From Paenibacillus sp. 1781tsa1 (lineage in GTDB: Bacteria; Bacillota; Bacilli; Paenibacillales; Paenibacillaceae): a stretch of 64,000 nt of DNA. The notes beneath the pieces are model-generated. The model saw only the letters and a program-made list of their open reading frames with translations, had not been told where the DNA came from and made no database searches. This document shows positions 42,056-51,313 of this stretch, one piece after another (the first letter of the stretch is position 1; each line of letters starts with the position of its first letter). The position numbers and the translations under genes are program-made. Where the stretch lies: NCBI RefSeq assembly GCF_024159265.1, contig NZ_JAMYWY010000001.1:5332001-5396000 (forward strand). Direction: 5' to 3'.

Positions 42056-43201
42056 TTACATTTGGTTATACTGGGCAACAGCCTGTTCAAGCACCGGATG
42101 ATGCTCATCCATGGATGTATAATGGTGGAGCGCAGCTGTAATTCCCTTCTGGCGAATCATGTCCTGAAGTTCAACTGCTTCCGGATCATCGGATACATCG
42201 AACTTGCAGGCTGCTGCCATGCCCATAGCCAGATAGGTCGTTTCGGTTCCATCCGCATAGGCCTGAAGGGCCGGGCGAACCAGACGATCATTCGGAGACA
42301 ATTTGCGCAGTGGGGAACGACCAACACGAGTAACCTCATCGGTGAGATACGGGTTGACGAACCGTCCCAATATTTTGACAATATACTGCTCATGCTCTTC
42401 AGGGTTAAATGTAAAACGCTTCACCAGAACTTTTCCGGTTTCCTGCAAAGCACCGTAGACAATCGATTTCACTCTCTCGTCGGCAATAGCCTTCTGAATC
42501 GTGTCATACCCGTGTACATGACCGATATATGCTGCAACGCAGTGTCCTGTATTAACCGTGAACAGCTTCCGTTCGATATACGGCTCCAGATCATCGACAT
42601 ATAGAATGCCCTCAACCGGTTTGAATGCAGGTGCCATCTGGGAACGATCCACCACCCACTCGTAAAAAGGTTCCACCTGTACATGCAGAGGATCTTCATG
42701 ATGCTGAATAGGCACGATCCGGTCTACGGCCGAATCTGGAAAATAAACATACTGATCCGCAAGGGAACGTGTCTCATCATTGAGCAGAGCATATACATGC
42801 TCTTTCAATTGTGTACTTGCTCCAATTGCGTTCTCGCAAGCAATAATGTGAAGAGCGTTTTGTGCAGGACCGGAATTCAGTCTTTTTTCAAGTCCCTTCG
42901 CAATACCTGGTGCAATATGTTTCAGTACGCCCACACCCACTGCGGTTGTGATCAGATCAGCTTCCACAACGGTTTGGGCAACCGTCTCCAGCTGGGTTCC
43001 ATCGATTGCATTTACGCCTGTGACAGTCTCCTGATCCTTGCTCTCGTTAGCCAGTTCCACCGTATACTGCCCCCGTTGCTGGAGAGCGGTTACCAAGGTC
43101 TGATTCACGTCTGAAAAAATCACCTCATACCCTGCCCGGGAGAGGATTAATCCGATAAACCCGCGTCCAATGTTACCTGCGCCAAAGTGTAGGGCCTTCA
43201 T
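42056..43201 (-). CDS. mtlD: mannitol-1-phosphate 5-dehydrogenase
   Basis: A 381-aa NAD-dependent polyol dehydrogenase of the long-chain mannitol family that oxidises mannitol 1-phosphate to fructose 6-phosphate in the cytoplasm. The N-terminal nucleotide-binding loop is GAGNIGRGFIG (7-17), and the catalytic region contains 'VNTGHCVAAYIGHVHGYDTI' with the conserved Lys/Asn/His neighbourhood. It is the last gene of the mannitol operon and overlaps mtlF by 4 nt (ATGA), so translation is coupled. Its length is the usual 380-385 residues. Confidence 0.96.
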   Translation of the reverse strand: MKALHFGAGNIGRGFIGLILSRAGYEVIFSDVNQTLVTALQQRGQYTVELANESKDQETVTGVNAIDGTQLETVAQTVVEADLITTAVGVGVLKHIAPGIAKGLEKRLNSGPAQNALHIIACENAIGASTQLKEHVYALLNDETRSLADQYVYFPDSAVDRIVPIQHHEDPLHVQVEPFYEWVVDRSQMAPAFKPVEGILYVDDLEPYIERKLFTVNTGHCVAAYIGHVHGYDTIQKAIADERVKSIVYGALQETGKVLVKRFTFNPEEHEQYIVKILGRFVNPYLTDEVTRVGRSPLRKLSPNDRLVRPALQAYADGTETTYLAMGMAAACKFDVSDDPEAVELQDMIRQKGITAALHHYTSMDEHHPVLEQAVAQYNQM

Positions 43202-43632
43202 AGCTCCATTTCACTTTCCAGAATAGCGATAACTTCTTCGGCTGTTTTCGCGAGACGCAGGGCCTCCATGTTCTCATCCTCAGCACAGATCACCGCGATG
43301 CTAGTCAGGATCTCCATATGTTCCCCGCCTTGAGCCGCGATACCAATGACCATATAAGCCTTTTCTTCGCCAAAATCAACACCCTGTGGATACTGAATGA
43401 CAGAGATACCTGTGGATAAAATGAAAGCTTTGGATTCCTTCGTACCATGCGGAATAGCCAGGCCGTTCCCTACATAGGTCGAGACAATCTCTTCACGTTC
43501 GATCATCTTCTCAATGTAATCAGCGGTAATATGTCCCGCATCCTTCAGAATCTGCCCTGCCATGCGAATCGCTTCGTATTTGTCCTGAGCCGTCGCATTC
43601 ATGATGACTTTATCTGTTGTTAACATACTCAT
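43198..43632 (-). CDS. mtlF: mannitol PTS EIIA component
   Basis: A 144-aa cytoplasmic EIIA of the mannitol/fructose family that takes phosphate from HPr-P. The active His is in 'GNGLAIPHGTKES' (about 64). It passes phosphate to Cys of the MtlA EIIB domain. GGAGG lies 9 nt before the ATG. It overlaps mtlR (4 nt) upstream and mtlD (4 nt) downstream. A separate EIIA is usual for Firmicutes. Confidence 0.95.
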   Translation of the reverse strand: MSMLTTDKVIMNATAQDKYEAIRMAGQILKDAGHITADYIEKMIEREEIVSTYVGNGLAIPHGTKESKAFILSTGISVIQYPQGVDFGEEKAYMVIGIAAQGGEHMEILTSIAVICAEDENMEALRLAKTAEEVIAILESEMEL

Positions 43633-45731
43633 AATGGTTGACCTCCAATTTCGGTTTTACTACGATAAAATCCAACAAGTTCCTGGGACAGGTAATGAAT
43701 GAGTTCATCCCTGATTCCCTTTTCCAGTAATGTAATCATTTCTTCCTGCAATAACAGAGCGCTAATCTCACTGAGAACCTCCAGGCTTTCCTTGGATAAT
43801 TCTCGAGGACCCAGCATCAAAAGAACATGGGTAACTCCAGCCGGATCATCCGGCGTACGAAGGAGTGGCTCCGTGAGCTGAAACAGACTGATAGACGGCC
43901 TGTATATCCCCTCACTTCGTGTATGAAACAGTGCAAGTCTTGTGCCGGGAATCTTCTGACTCCCCACTGCTTCACGTGCCTCCAACCGTTTTGCGATCTC
44001 CTCTGGTTCCTTCAACACACCAGAACCATGGAGTACGTTGCACATCGCATACACCGTTTTATAGAACCCGATATCCTGATTATCCAGCGGGTACACCTGA
44101 AACTTGCCAATAATTCGGACGATTTCAACTAAAATAGCTTCCATTCCATCAGGGTCCGAGTAACGACTTGTTGTCTGAACCTCTGCTTCACGGGGCTTAT
44201 TATGCTGTCGTTGTAATGTTGTTGTTCGGATAAAATGACGCAGACGTTCGCTCTCTTCTGCCGTAAGCAGTGGACTCACTTTGTAATACTGATGCTCATC
44301 CATCGGCAGATCGACCGTCGATAACACCAGATCATATTGATCTGTAGGTATCCGGGCAGCTTCATACCAGGACACGCTATCCATGATTCGAATCTCGGGA
44401 ATCTCCTTGGACAATCGGCTGGATAGCATGCGTGATGATCCAATTCCGCTTGTACACACGATGATCGCCCTGATCTCCCGTTTCAATGTACGTAACCTCT
44501 CGATGGAAGCCCCAAAGTGCATGACCAAGAAACCAATCTCCTCATCCGGAACGTCTGTGCCTGGCCAAGCTTGCCCCACAGATTGTTTGACCTCTTCGAA
44601 CAGGGAGTCATAATCTTTGCGAATCTGCTGCAGTAGCGGATTACGAATGATCTGTTGCCCTTCAATTCGCTCCATAACAGGTTGCATATGACCAAGCAGA
44701 CCTTCACGAAGCAATCGATCCTCATGAAAGGTGTAATGCGTTCTCGCCTGCATCTGATCAATCAGTGAATGTACCCTGTCCAGTAAAATCAAGTCGTCTA
44801 TTGGCAGCAGCCGCGAAGAGTGAATCCGCTGCTCTGTCTCAACTAATAGTCTGTGAAAATAAGCTTGCTCATCTTGGGAGAATGTCAGCCCCAGCTGGGT
44901 CGATAACACACCACATAAGCGGGAAGCCATATATGGCGGAACCTTTATCTCATCCTGCTCAGCAGCTGCATCTTCCGTGTTCTCTCGTGGAGAAATACGG
45001 CCAATGCCGAAGCCTTTACGAATACGTACAATTGCGACGGATAATTGAATCAGCAGCTTCATGTATTGGCGTTCCGGGATGTTCTCCAGCCATTCGATAT
45101 CTGGTTGCCATAACGCATTTTCGATCGTAAGCACATCACCGTGTCCAATCATATCCAGCAATTTTTGGTTTACGATGGAGCCGCCTTGTTCAGGTTGTCT
45201 TCCGAACAGGTCGGATTCATCCAGAAATTCCAAAGCAAGTGCGGCTATGGCTGTGCGATGAATCGTCTCACTCCCGTTAATCTTGACGCCATATCCACGT
45301 CTGCGAACCAGCTTCAGTCCCGCCTGACGAATCCGTGACTCCAGATCATCCAGATCCGTGGTTACGGTGGATACGGTCACTTTTAGATCCGAAGCCAGAG
45401 CGAGTAACTTTACAGGCTCCGCTTCATCAAGCAGGATGCAAAGCATGAAGAGCTTACGCTCTTCCGGCGTAAACTCTACATATTCTTTACCCTCTAGTTG
45501 CTGGCGCAATACAGCCAGATCATCGGAACTGGCATCAATTCGGATACCGGTTCCTGATTTTTTTTCCAGCCTCATGCCCAAAGGTTCAAGCCATTGTTCA
45601 ATCATCTGCAGCTCCCGGTGAACCGTTCGGGTACTGACCTTGACTTCAACGGCGATTTCACCGGCAGTGACTTCATGTGGATGCTCCAGCAGAAACTCCA
45701 CGATTTCACGTTGTCTTTTGGTAATACTCAT
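43629..45731 (-). CDS. mtlR: MtlR-type transcriptional activator with PRD and PTS domains
   Basis: A 700-aa activator of the mannitol operon. Order: N-terminal HTH domains (about 1-150; the first, VSTRTVHRELQMIEQW, is HTH_11), PRD1 and PRD2 (about 195-400), an EIIB-Gat-like domain with its cysteine in 'AIIVCTSGIGSSRMLS' (about 421), and an EIIA-Mtl-like domain with a His in 'LFHTRSEGI' (about 605). In B. subtilis, phosphorylation by HPr/EI of PRD2 activates, and the EIIB/EIIA-like domains report mannitol transport. GGAGG is 7 nt before the ATG. Here mtlR lies inside the operon, between mtlA and mtlF, rather than at a distance. Confidence 0.94.
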   Translation of the reverse strand: MSITKRQREIVEFLLEHPHEVTAGEIAVEVKVSTRTVHRELQMIEQWLEPLGMRLEKKSGTGIRIDASSDDLAVLRQQLEGKEYVEFTPEERKLFMLCILLDEAEPVKLLALASDLKVTVSTVTTDLDDLESRIRQAGLKLVRRRGYGVKINGSETIHRTAIAALALEFLDESDLFGRQPEQGGSIVNQKLLDMIGHGDVLTIENALWQPDIEWLENIPERQYMKLLIQLSVAIVRIRKGFGIGRISPRENTEDAAAEQDEIKVPPYMASRLCGVLSTQLGLTFSQDEQAYFHRLLVETEQRIHSSRLLPIDDLILLDRVHSLIDQMQARTHYTFHEDRLLREGLLGHMQPVMERIEGQQIIRNPLLQQIRKDYDSLFEEVKQSVGQAWPGTDVPDEEIGFLVMHFGASIERLRTLKREIRAIIVCTSGIGSSRMLSSRLSKEIPEIRIMDSVSWYEAARIPTDQYDLVLSTVDLPMDEHQYYKVSPLLTAEESERLRHFIRTTTLQRQHNKPREAEVQTTSRYSDPDGMEAILVEIVRIIGKFQVYPLDNQDIGFYKTVYAMCNVLHGSGVLKEPEEIAKRLEAREAVGSQKIPGTRLALFHTRSEGIYRPSISLFQLTEPLLRTPDDPAGVTHVLLMLGPRELSKESLEVLSEISALLLQEEMITLLEKGIRDELIHYLSQELVGFYRSKTEIGGQPL

Positions 45732-45769
45732 ATCTCGGCCTCCGGCTCAGGGAAAACGAATGCGCGCAA

Positions 45770-47224
45770 TTACTTTAGACGTTCAACGAGCGCATCGTAT
45801 TCCGGGCTTTTTAGGAAGTTGTCGATGGATATATGTTCTGCGTTCGGCGCAACAGAGCGGGCACGATCCGTTAATATTTGTTGTGTGATTACCACATCTG
45901 CATCCGGAGGGATATCACTGATAGCCGTATTGGTCACAGTAACGTCAATCCCCTCTGCCTTCATCTTCTTGCGTAGAATGGAAGCACCCATGGCACTCGA
46001 CCCCATGCCTGCATCACAGGAGAAGACAATCTTCTTCACATCTGTTTTCACTGTAGAAGGAGTTGTATCTGCGGCTCTGTCTGCTTCACGATGATTAGCC
46101 GTAATGCCAGCATTTGGAACGGTTCCTTGACTCTTCATGTCTTTCATCCGACTGGATGCGGACTCCAGATCTTCGTCCTTTTGTTTACCCGTTTTCAGCA
46201 ACACTGCTGCAATCAAGAAAGAAACAACTGCTGCTACAAGCACCCCTGCGAGCATCGGCAGGTATCCACCTTTTGGTGTTAAGAGGAAATACGCGATAAT
46301 ACTGCCCGGTGATGGTGCCGAAACAAGTCCTGCTCCGGTGAGCATGAATGTTAATGTACCTGCAACGCCACCCGCGATTGCGGCAAGAATCAGAATTGGT
46401 CTCATCAAAATGTAAGGGAAGTAGATCTCATGAATTCCCCCGAAGAAATGAATGATAACGGCACCTGGTGCAGAAGATTTGGCCATTCCGCGTCCAAAGA
46501 AGCAGTAAGCAAGCAAGATACCAAGTCCAGGACCCGGGTTCGATTCAAGCATGTATAATACAGATTGCCCTAATTCTCTTGCTTGATCTGTTGCAATTGG
46601 TGTCAGAATCCCGTGGTTGATTGCATTGTTCAGGAACAATACTTTACCTGGTTCAATAATCAGGTTGACCAGCGGTAGCAAGCCCAGATTCATCAGACCT
46701 TGTACTCCGGCAGACAATACTTTGCTAATCGCTTCTACAGCAGGCCCGATGCCCAGTAGAGCAATAATCCCCAAGATCCCGCCAATAATACCGGCTGAGA
46801 AGTTATTAACCAGCATTTCAAATCCAGCTTTAACTTTACCTTCAATGGATTTATCGAACTTTTTGATGATCCATGCTGCCAGTGGTCCGGCAATCATGGC
46901 GCCGAGGAACATCGGAATATCACTACCCACGATGACCCCGATGGTCATAATGGCACCTACGACACCACCACGCTGACCATGCACCATCGTACCCCCGGTG
47001 TAACCAATTAACAGTGGCAGCAAATATTTAATCATTGGATCGACTAGCTGTGCTAGTGTCCCGTTAGGGAACCAGCCTGTTGGAATGAACATGGCCGTAA
47101 TTAATCCCCAGGCGATGAACGCTCCCATATTCGGCATGACCATACCACTCAGGAATCGGCCAAAACGCTGCACACCTACCCGTAGCCCACCTTTGGAATT
47201 GGACGATTGGTCCAAATTACTCAT
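45770..47224 (-). CDS. mtlA: mannitol PTS EIICB permease
   Basis: A 484-aa membrane permease that phosphorylates mannitol during uptake. The EIIC domain (1-345) has about eight hydrophobic segments and the conserved 'NNAINHGILTPIATDQA' loop; after a polar linker, the EIIB domain (about 390-484) carries the phospho-cysteine in 'IVFSCDAGMGSSAMGA'. No EIIA domain is fused; MtlF provides it. AAGGAGG lies 8 nt before the ATG. It is the first gene of mtlA-mtlR-mtlF-mtlD, with a candidate cre site about 146 bp upstream. Confidence 0.96.
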   Translation of the reverse strand: MSNLDQSSNSKGGLRVGVQRFGRFLSGMVMPNMGAFIAWGLITAMFIPTGWFPNGTLAQLVDPMIKYLLPLLIGYTGGTMVHGQRGGVVGAIMTIGVIVGSDIPMFLGAMIAGPLAAWIIKKFDKSIEGKVKAGFEMLVNNFSAGIIGGILGIIALLGIGPAVEAISKVLSAGVQGLMNLGLLPLVNLIIEPGKVLFLNNAINHGILTPIATDQARELGQSVLYMLESNPGPGLGILLAYCFFGRGMAKSSAPGAVIIHFFGGIHEIYFPYILMRPILILAAIAGGVAGTLTFMLTGAGLVSAPSPGSIIAYFLLTPKGGYLPMLAGVLVAAVVSFLIAAVLLKTGKQKDEDLESASSRMKDMKSQGTVPNAGITANHREADRAADTTPSTVKTDVKKIVFSCDAGMGSSAMGASILRKKMKAEGIDVTVTNTAISDIPPDADVVITQQILTDRARSVAPNAEHISIDNFLKSPEYDALVERLK

Positions 47225-47339
47225 TGTATTATCCTCCTTGGATCAAGTGATTATGACTTATGAAAGGGGTATCATTTCTCCCCTGCTGTAATCCTAAGCG
47301 AGAATGCTCTCCTGTTCAATGAAATGAAAGCGTACTTTC

Positions 47340-47383
47340 GTCATGAACAATGATGACAACATTAGGTTATGTAATCGTTTTAA
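47340..47383. promoter_or_regulatory. candidate cre site and dyad upstream of mtlA
   Basis: TGTAATCGTTTTAA (47370-47383) matches 13 of 14 positions of the cre consensus. Beside it GTCAT-N8-ATGAC (47340-47357) is a dyad that could be an activator site, for example for MtlR. The rest of the 419-bp gap (47225-47643) holds the gcvH terminator and no ORF worth calling. Confidence 0.5.
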
Positions 47384-47542
47384 CCGATGCATAATGGCTG
47401 AACCCATTGGTACACAAGGCTTTTCCTGCCTATGACTTTTGTCATTTCCAAAATCATTTTCCAACCTATAGTTTGGTCCAAGCAGGTGATTTACATCCCC
47501 AATCAGCTTCAATCCGCATTCCAAACCATTCTTGAAAAGCAC

Positions 47543-47576
47543 AAAAAACCTGTGCAAGCATCCGGCTCACACAGGT
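47543..47576 (-). terminator. terminator after gcvH
   Basis: A 12-bp stem (ACCTGTGTGAGC/GCTTGCACAGGT, two G-U pairs) with a six-T run on the minus strand, about 70 nt after the gcvH stop. Confidence 0.8.
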
Positions 47577-47643
47577 CGAAACAATATGAAGCTTATTACA
47601 TTTTGTTATAAAATATAAGTTAATAAGTACAAGTTCGTTGATA

Positions 47644-48036
47644 CTATTCTTCCGTATGTTTACGATACGCGTCTGCATTCATCAATGTAGACAATGCTGC
47701 TGTCAGATCTCCTTCAACACGGATCTCAATCATCCAGCCTTCCTCGTAAGGAGAACTGTTCACAAGTTCAGGTGAGTCCTGCAACGAATCATTCACTGCA
47801 ATAATTGAACCGGTGACGGGAGAGAACAAATCCGAGACCGTTTTGACCGATTCGATCGTTCCAATGCTGTCTTCTGCTTTTACATTGGATTCAAGGTCAG
47901 GCAATTCCACAAACACAATGTCACCCAGCTGATGCTGCGCGAACTCGGTAATGCCAATACGTACAGTATCCTCCCCTACGGTTTGCACCCATTCGTGCTC
48001 TTCACTGTACAGGAAATCACGTTTCAATTCGCTCAT
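47644..48036 (-). CDS. gcvH: glycine cleavage system H protein
   Basis: A 130-aa lipoyl carrier that shuttles the aminomethyl group between the P, T and L proteins. The lipoylation site is the Lys in GTIESVKTVSDLFSPVTG (about 63). Family hallmarks 'EHEWVQ' and 'ITEFAQHQLGDIVFVELP' are intact. GAGGCGG is 6 nt before the ATG. It is encoded on the opposite strand from gcvT-gcvPA-gcvPB, 0.8 kb apart, with no glycine riboswitch of its own visible. Confidence 0.96.
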   Translation of the reverse strand: MSELKRDFLYSEEHEWVQTVGEDTVRIGITEFAQHQLGDIVFVELPDLESNVKAEDSIGTIESVKTVSDLFSPVTGSIIAVNDSLQDSPELVNSSPYEEGWMIEIRVEGDLTAALSTLMNADAYRKHTEE

Positions 48037-48388
48037 CGATATCCGCCTCGCTTTTCATTAATGAGTGCATGCGTTCTTTGACCTTTAACCTTTTTCCCAG
48101 AACATAGCGTATGATATTTTTGAATCAAATGTCAAGATACCTTACAATTTATTTACTGAGCACCTTAAAATCCTGTAACCGGATTTCACTCTTTCTTCAT
48201 ATACTGGTAAAAAATCAAATAGTAAGCGCAGTCTTTATAAATACACGAACAATAATATTAAAACCAAATCAAACATTCGGTTTTTAATCATTATCTATGA
48301 TATCGTTCTTGACATCGGCAGTGGATTCACGTTTTAATGAGAGGAGTAAATGTGTTTATTGGACTATGTTATACCCGCGGATGAATGT
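48037..48388. promoter_or_regulatory. divergent region between gcvH and the gcvT leader, with the gcvT promoter
   Basis: Most of this 352-bp stretch is AT-rich without ORFs. On the plus strand TTGACA (48309-48314) and TTTTAA (48332-48337), 17 nt apart, form a plausible sigma-A promoter for the riboswitch transcript. I see no clear promoter for gcvH. Confidence 0.55.
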
Positions 48389-48666
48389 AAAGGGAGAGAT
48401 TACCCGTGACACCCGATTCGGGATGTACATGAGGTAACGCCGAAGGAGTAAACCACCGATAAGCGGGGGTGAATCTCTCAGGCAAAAGGACTTTTACGGG
48501 ACGCAACTCTGGAGAGCATCTATTCGCCCTGAGCGGGCGTTATGATCACCCAAGGGGAAACCTGCTGCACAACTCAGCGGGGTAACTCTCAGGTACAAGG
48601 GACAGAGCCTTAGAATACAGCGTGCTACTTGGCATGCCGATTCTTTGGCCTGTCCTTTTCCTTTTT
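48389..48666 (+). promoter_or_regulatory. tandem glycine riboswitch and terminator
   Basis: Two glycine aptamers in series: the first from GGAGAGATTACCCG to GAATCTCTCAGGCAAAAGGAC (about 48391-48491), the second from ACTCTGGAGAGC to AACTCTCAGGTACAAGGGAC (about 48506-48603). Both show the conserved CTCAGGnAAAAGGAC-type 3' half. An expression-platform hairpin (AAGGGACAGAGCC pairing with GGCCTGTCCTT, 48597-48657) with a T-rich tail overlaps the end of aptamer 2, so glycine binding should block termination and switch the gcv genes on. Confidence 0.95.
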
Positions 48667-48824
48667 CCCAAAAAACGAAAAACAGGATTCAGATCGGCGC
48701 TGTCATAGCTGCCTTACCATACTTATCTACGAAAGATCTCTAGCTGAAAAATTTAAAAATACCCTGGTTCATTGATCCACGATTGTATATCCGGCCGGTT
48801 GACGGCTCATGACGAGGTGATTTG

Positions 48825-49961
48825 ATGTCCAATTTGCTAAGAACACCACTCTTCCCCCTATATCAGCAATATGAAGGCGTACGGTGCATTGATTTTGGAG
48901 GCTGGGAGCTTCCGGTGCAATTTAGCGGAATCCAGAAAGAACATGAAGCGGTACGTGAGCGTGCTGGACTGTTTGATGTATCCCATATGGGCGAATTCAC
49001 GGTACAGGGTGAGCAGGCTGAAGCTTTTTTGCAACAAATGACCACCAATGATGTAACCACGCTGGTCCCCGGTCAAGCCCAGTACACCTTGATGTGTTAT
49101 CCAGATGGCGGTGTGGTCGATGACCTGCTCGTGTATAAGCTGGAAGATCAGCATTATATGCTCGTCGTTAACGCCTCCAATATCGACAAGGATTGGGCGT
49201 GGCTGCAAGAGCACTTGATCCCTGGCGTGAGCATGACCAACGATTCGGAGCAGACAGCGCTACTCGCCCTGCAAGGTCCACTGGCTGTAGATATTATCGG
49301 AAAAGTTACAGATACAGATGTATCGGCGATTGAACCGTTTCGTTTTGTGCAGGATGCCGAAGTCTGTGGAGCAAAATTGCTGTTGTCCCGTACCGGTTAT
49401 ACCGGCGAAGATGGCTTTGAACTATATGTTCCTGCAGATCAGGCCGCTGTGGTCTGGAATGGATTAATGCAAGCTGGTGAAGGTCACGGACTGGTGCCAA
49501 CCGGACTTGGTGCCCGAGATACATTGCGCTTTGAAGCAAAGCTTCCCCTATACGGACAGGAATTGTCGGCAACCATCTCTCCACTCGAAGCTGGTGTTGG
49601 CATGTTTGTGAAGCTGAATGCCGGACCTTTTATCGGACATGAAGCCTTGTTACAGCAAAAAAATGACGGGCCTGCCCGCAAGCTGGTTGGCATCGAAGTC
49701 CTGGAACGCGGTATCCCTCGCCCCCACTATCCGATTTACGCCGAAGGCGTACAGATTGGCGAAGTGACAACAGGCACGCAATCACCTACATTGAAGCGTA
49801 ATCTGGGGCTTGCCCTTATCGACAGCAAATACACTGCGCTCGGAACCCCGCTTGAGATTGAGATCCGAGGTAAGAAACTGAAAGCCGAGGTCGTAAAGAC
49901 CCCTTTTCATAAACGGACACGAACGTCAAAGACACCTACTCAAGGAGCTGATCAAGCATGA
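48825..49961 (+). CDS. gcvT: glycine cleavage system T protein (aminomethyltransferase)
   Basis: A 378-aa tetrahydrofolate-dependent aminomethyltransferase that releases ammonia from the H-protein-bound intermediate and forms 5,10-methylene-THF. Motifs: 'RAGLFDVSHMGEF', 'TGYTGEDGFELY' and 'GARDTLRFEAKLPLYG'; the family's catalytic Asp is in the latter region. The ATG at 48825 is chosen (GAGGTG about 6 nt before); a TTG directly precedes it. A C-terminal Thr/Lys-rich tail is slightly longer than usual. It overlaps gcvPA by 4 nt and is the first gene under the glycine riboswitch. Confidence 0.96.
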   Translation: MSNLLRTPLFPLYQQYEGVRCIDFGGWELPVQFSGIQKEHEAVRERAGLFDVSHMGEFTVQGEQAEAFLQQMTTNDVTTLVPGQAQYTLMCYPDGGVVDDLLVYKLEDQHYMLVVNASNIDKDWAWLQEHLIPGVSMTNDSEQTALLALQGPLAVDIIGKVTDTDVSAIEPFRFVQDAEVCGAKLLLSRTGYTGEDGFELYVPADQAAVVWNGLMQAGEGHGLVPTGLGARDTLRFEAKLPLYGQELSATISPLEAGVGMFVKLNAGPFIGHEALLQQKNDGPARKLVGIEVLERGIPRPHYPIYAEGVQIGEVTTGTQSPTLKRNLGLALIDSKYTALGTPLEIEIRGKKLKAEVVKTPFHKRTRTSKTPTQGADQA

Positions 49962-51313
49962 GCAAGCACCGTTACATTCCCATGACCGAGCAGGATCAGA
50001 GCGCCATGCTCGCAACCATCGGTGTGGATTCGCTGGAGGAACTGTTCCAGGACATTCCCAAAGAGATTCGTTATCAGGGCGAGCTGCCCGTATCCTCGAA
50101 ACTTGATGAATATGCACTGACACGTCACATGTCCAAGCAAGCTGGTGCCAACGCCAATTTCGAAACACACGCCAGCTTCCTCGGCGCAGGCATATACGAT
50201 CATCATGTTCCTTCCGTCATCAATCACGTCATTTCCCGTTCCGAGTTCTACACTGCCTACACACCTTATCAGCCTGAGATCAGCCAAGGTGAACTACAGG
50301 CCATTTTCGAATTCCAGTCCTACATCTGTGAATTAACCGGTATGGCTGTGGCCAATGCCAGCATGTATGACGGAGCAACAGCCTTTGCAGAAGCAGGGAA
50401 TCTGGTCGCAGCGGCAACTCGTCGCAAACAGCTCATCGTATCCCGCACCGTTCATCCGGAAGCCCGTCAGGTACTGCAGGCATATGCGCACGGACTCCGT
50501 CTGGAGATTGTCGAGATCGGATATAAGGATGGAGTCACGGACTGGGATGCCCTGCAAGCCGCCATATCGGACGATACCGCTGCTGTCATGATTCAGAGTC
50601 CAAACTTCTTTGGTGCCGTGGAAAATGTAAAGCAAGCTGCCGACCTCGTGCATGCGCACAAAGGCCTGCTCGTCGTAAGTGCTAACCCGCTATCGCTGGG
50701 TCTGCTGGAAGCCCCAGGCAAGCTGGGTGCCGACATCGTCGTTGGCGATGCGCAGCCCCTCGGTATTGCCGCTTCACTCGGCGGTCCGACATGCGGATAT
50801 TTCGCCGTATCCCAGCCTCATATGCGCCGAATTCCTGGCCGAATTGTAGGCCAGACAACGGACCGCAACGGCAAGCGTGGATTTGTACTCACACTGCAAG
50901 CGCGTGAACAGCACATCCGCCGCGAAAAAGCGACATCCAACATCTGTTCCAACCAGGCTTTGCTTGCGCTCAGCGCATCTGTATATATGTCCATCATGGG
51001 TAAACAAGGAATGATCGATGTCGCGGATCTGAATCTGCAAAAGAGTCATTACACCCTGAGTACATTAACTGCGATTTCCGGTGTTAGCCTGACGTTTAAT
51101 GCACCAACATTTAATGAATTTGTGATTAAGCTTCCTGAAGGAACAGACGTGGATGCTCTTCAGTTGAAACTGCTGGATGCGGGCTTTATTGGTGGCTATG
51201 AACTCGGACGTGATTACCCGGAGCTTGCCGGACATATGTTGATCGCTGTAACTGAACGACGAAGCAAAGAAGAGATCGACGAATTCGCACGAGCATTGGA
51301 GGGATCGCTGTGA
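49958..51313 (+). CDS. gcvPA: glycine dehydrogenase (decarboxylating) subunit 1
   Basis: A 451-aa N-terminal half of the P protein, as in Firmicutes with a split glycine decarboxylase. It shows the P-protein fold 'HRYIPMTEQDQSAMLATIGV' at the start and 'GAGIYDHHVPSVINHVISRSEFYTAYTPYQPE' (visible in shorter runs). It forms a heterotetramer with subunit 2, which holds PLP. It overlaps gcvT and gcvPB by 4 nt each, so three genes are translationally coupled. Confidence 0.96.
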   Translation: MSKHRYIPMTEQDQSAMLATIGVDSLEELFQDIPKEIRYQGELPVSSKLDEYALTRHMSKQAGANANFETHASFLGAGIYDHHVPSVINHVISRSEFYTAYTPYQPEISQGELQAIFEFQSYICELTGMAVANASMYDGATAFAEAGNLVAAATRRKQLIVSRTVHPEARQVLQAYAHGLRLEIVEIGYKDGVTDWDALQAAISDDTAAVMIQSPNFFGAVENVKQAADLVHAHKGLLVVSANPLSLGLLEAPGKLGADIVVGDAQPLGIAASLGGPTCGYFAVSQPHMRRIPGRIVGQTTDRNGKRGFVLTLQAREQHIRREKATSNICSNQALLALSASVYMSIMGKQGMIDVADLNLQKSHYTLSTLTAISGVSLTFNAPTFNEFVIKLPEGTDVDALQLKLLDAGFIGGYELGRDYPELAGHMLIAVTERRSKEEIDEFARALEGSL

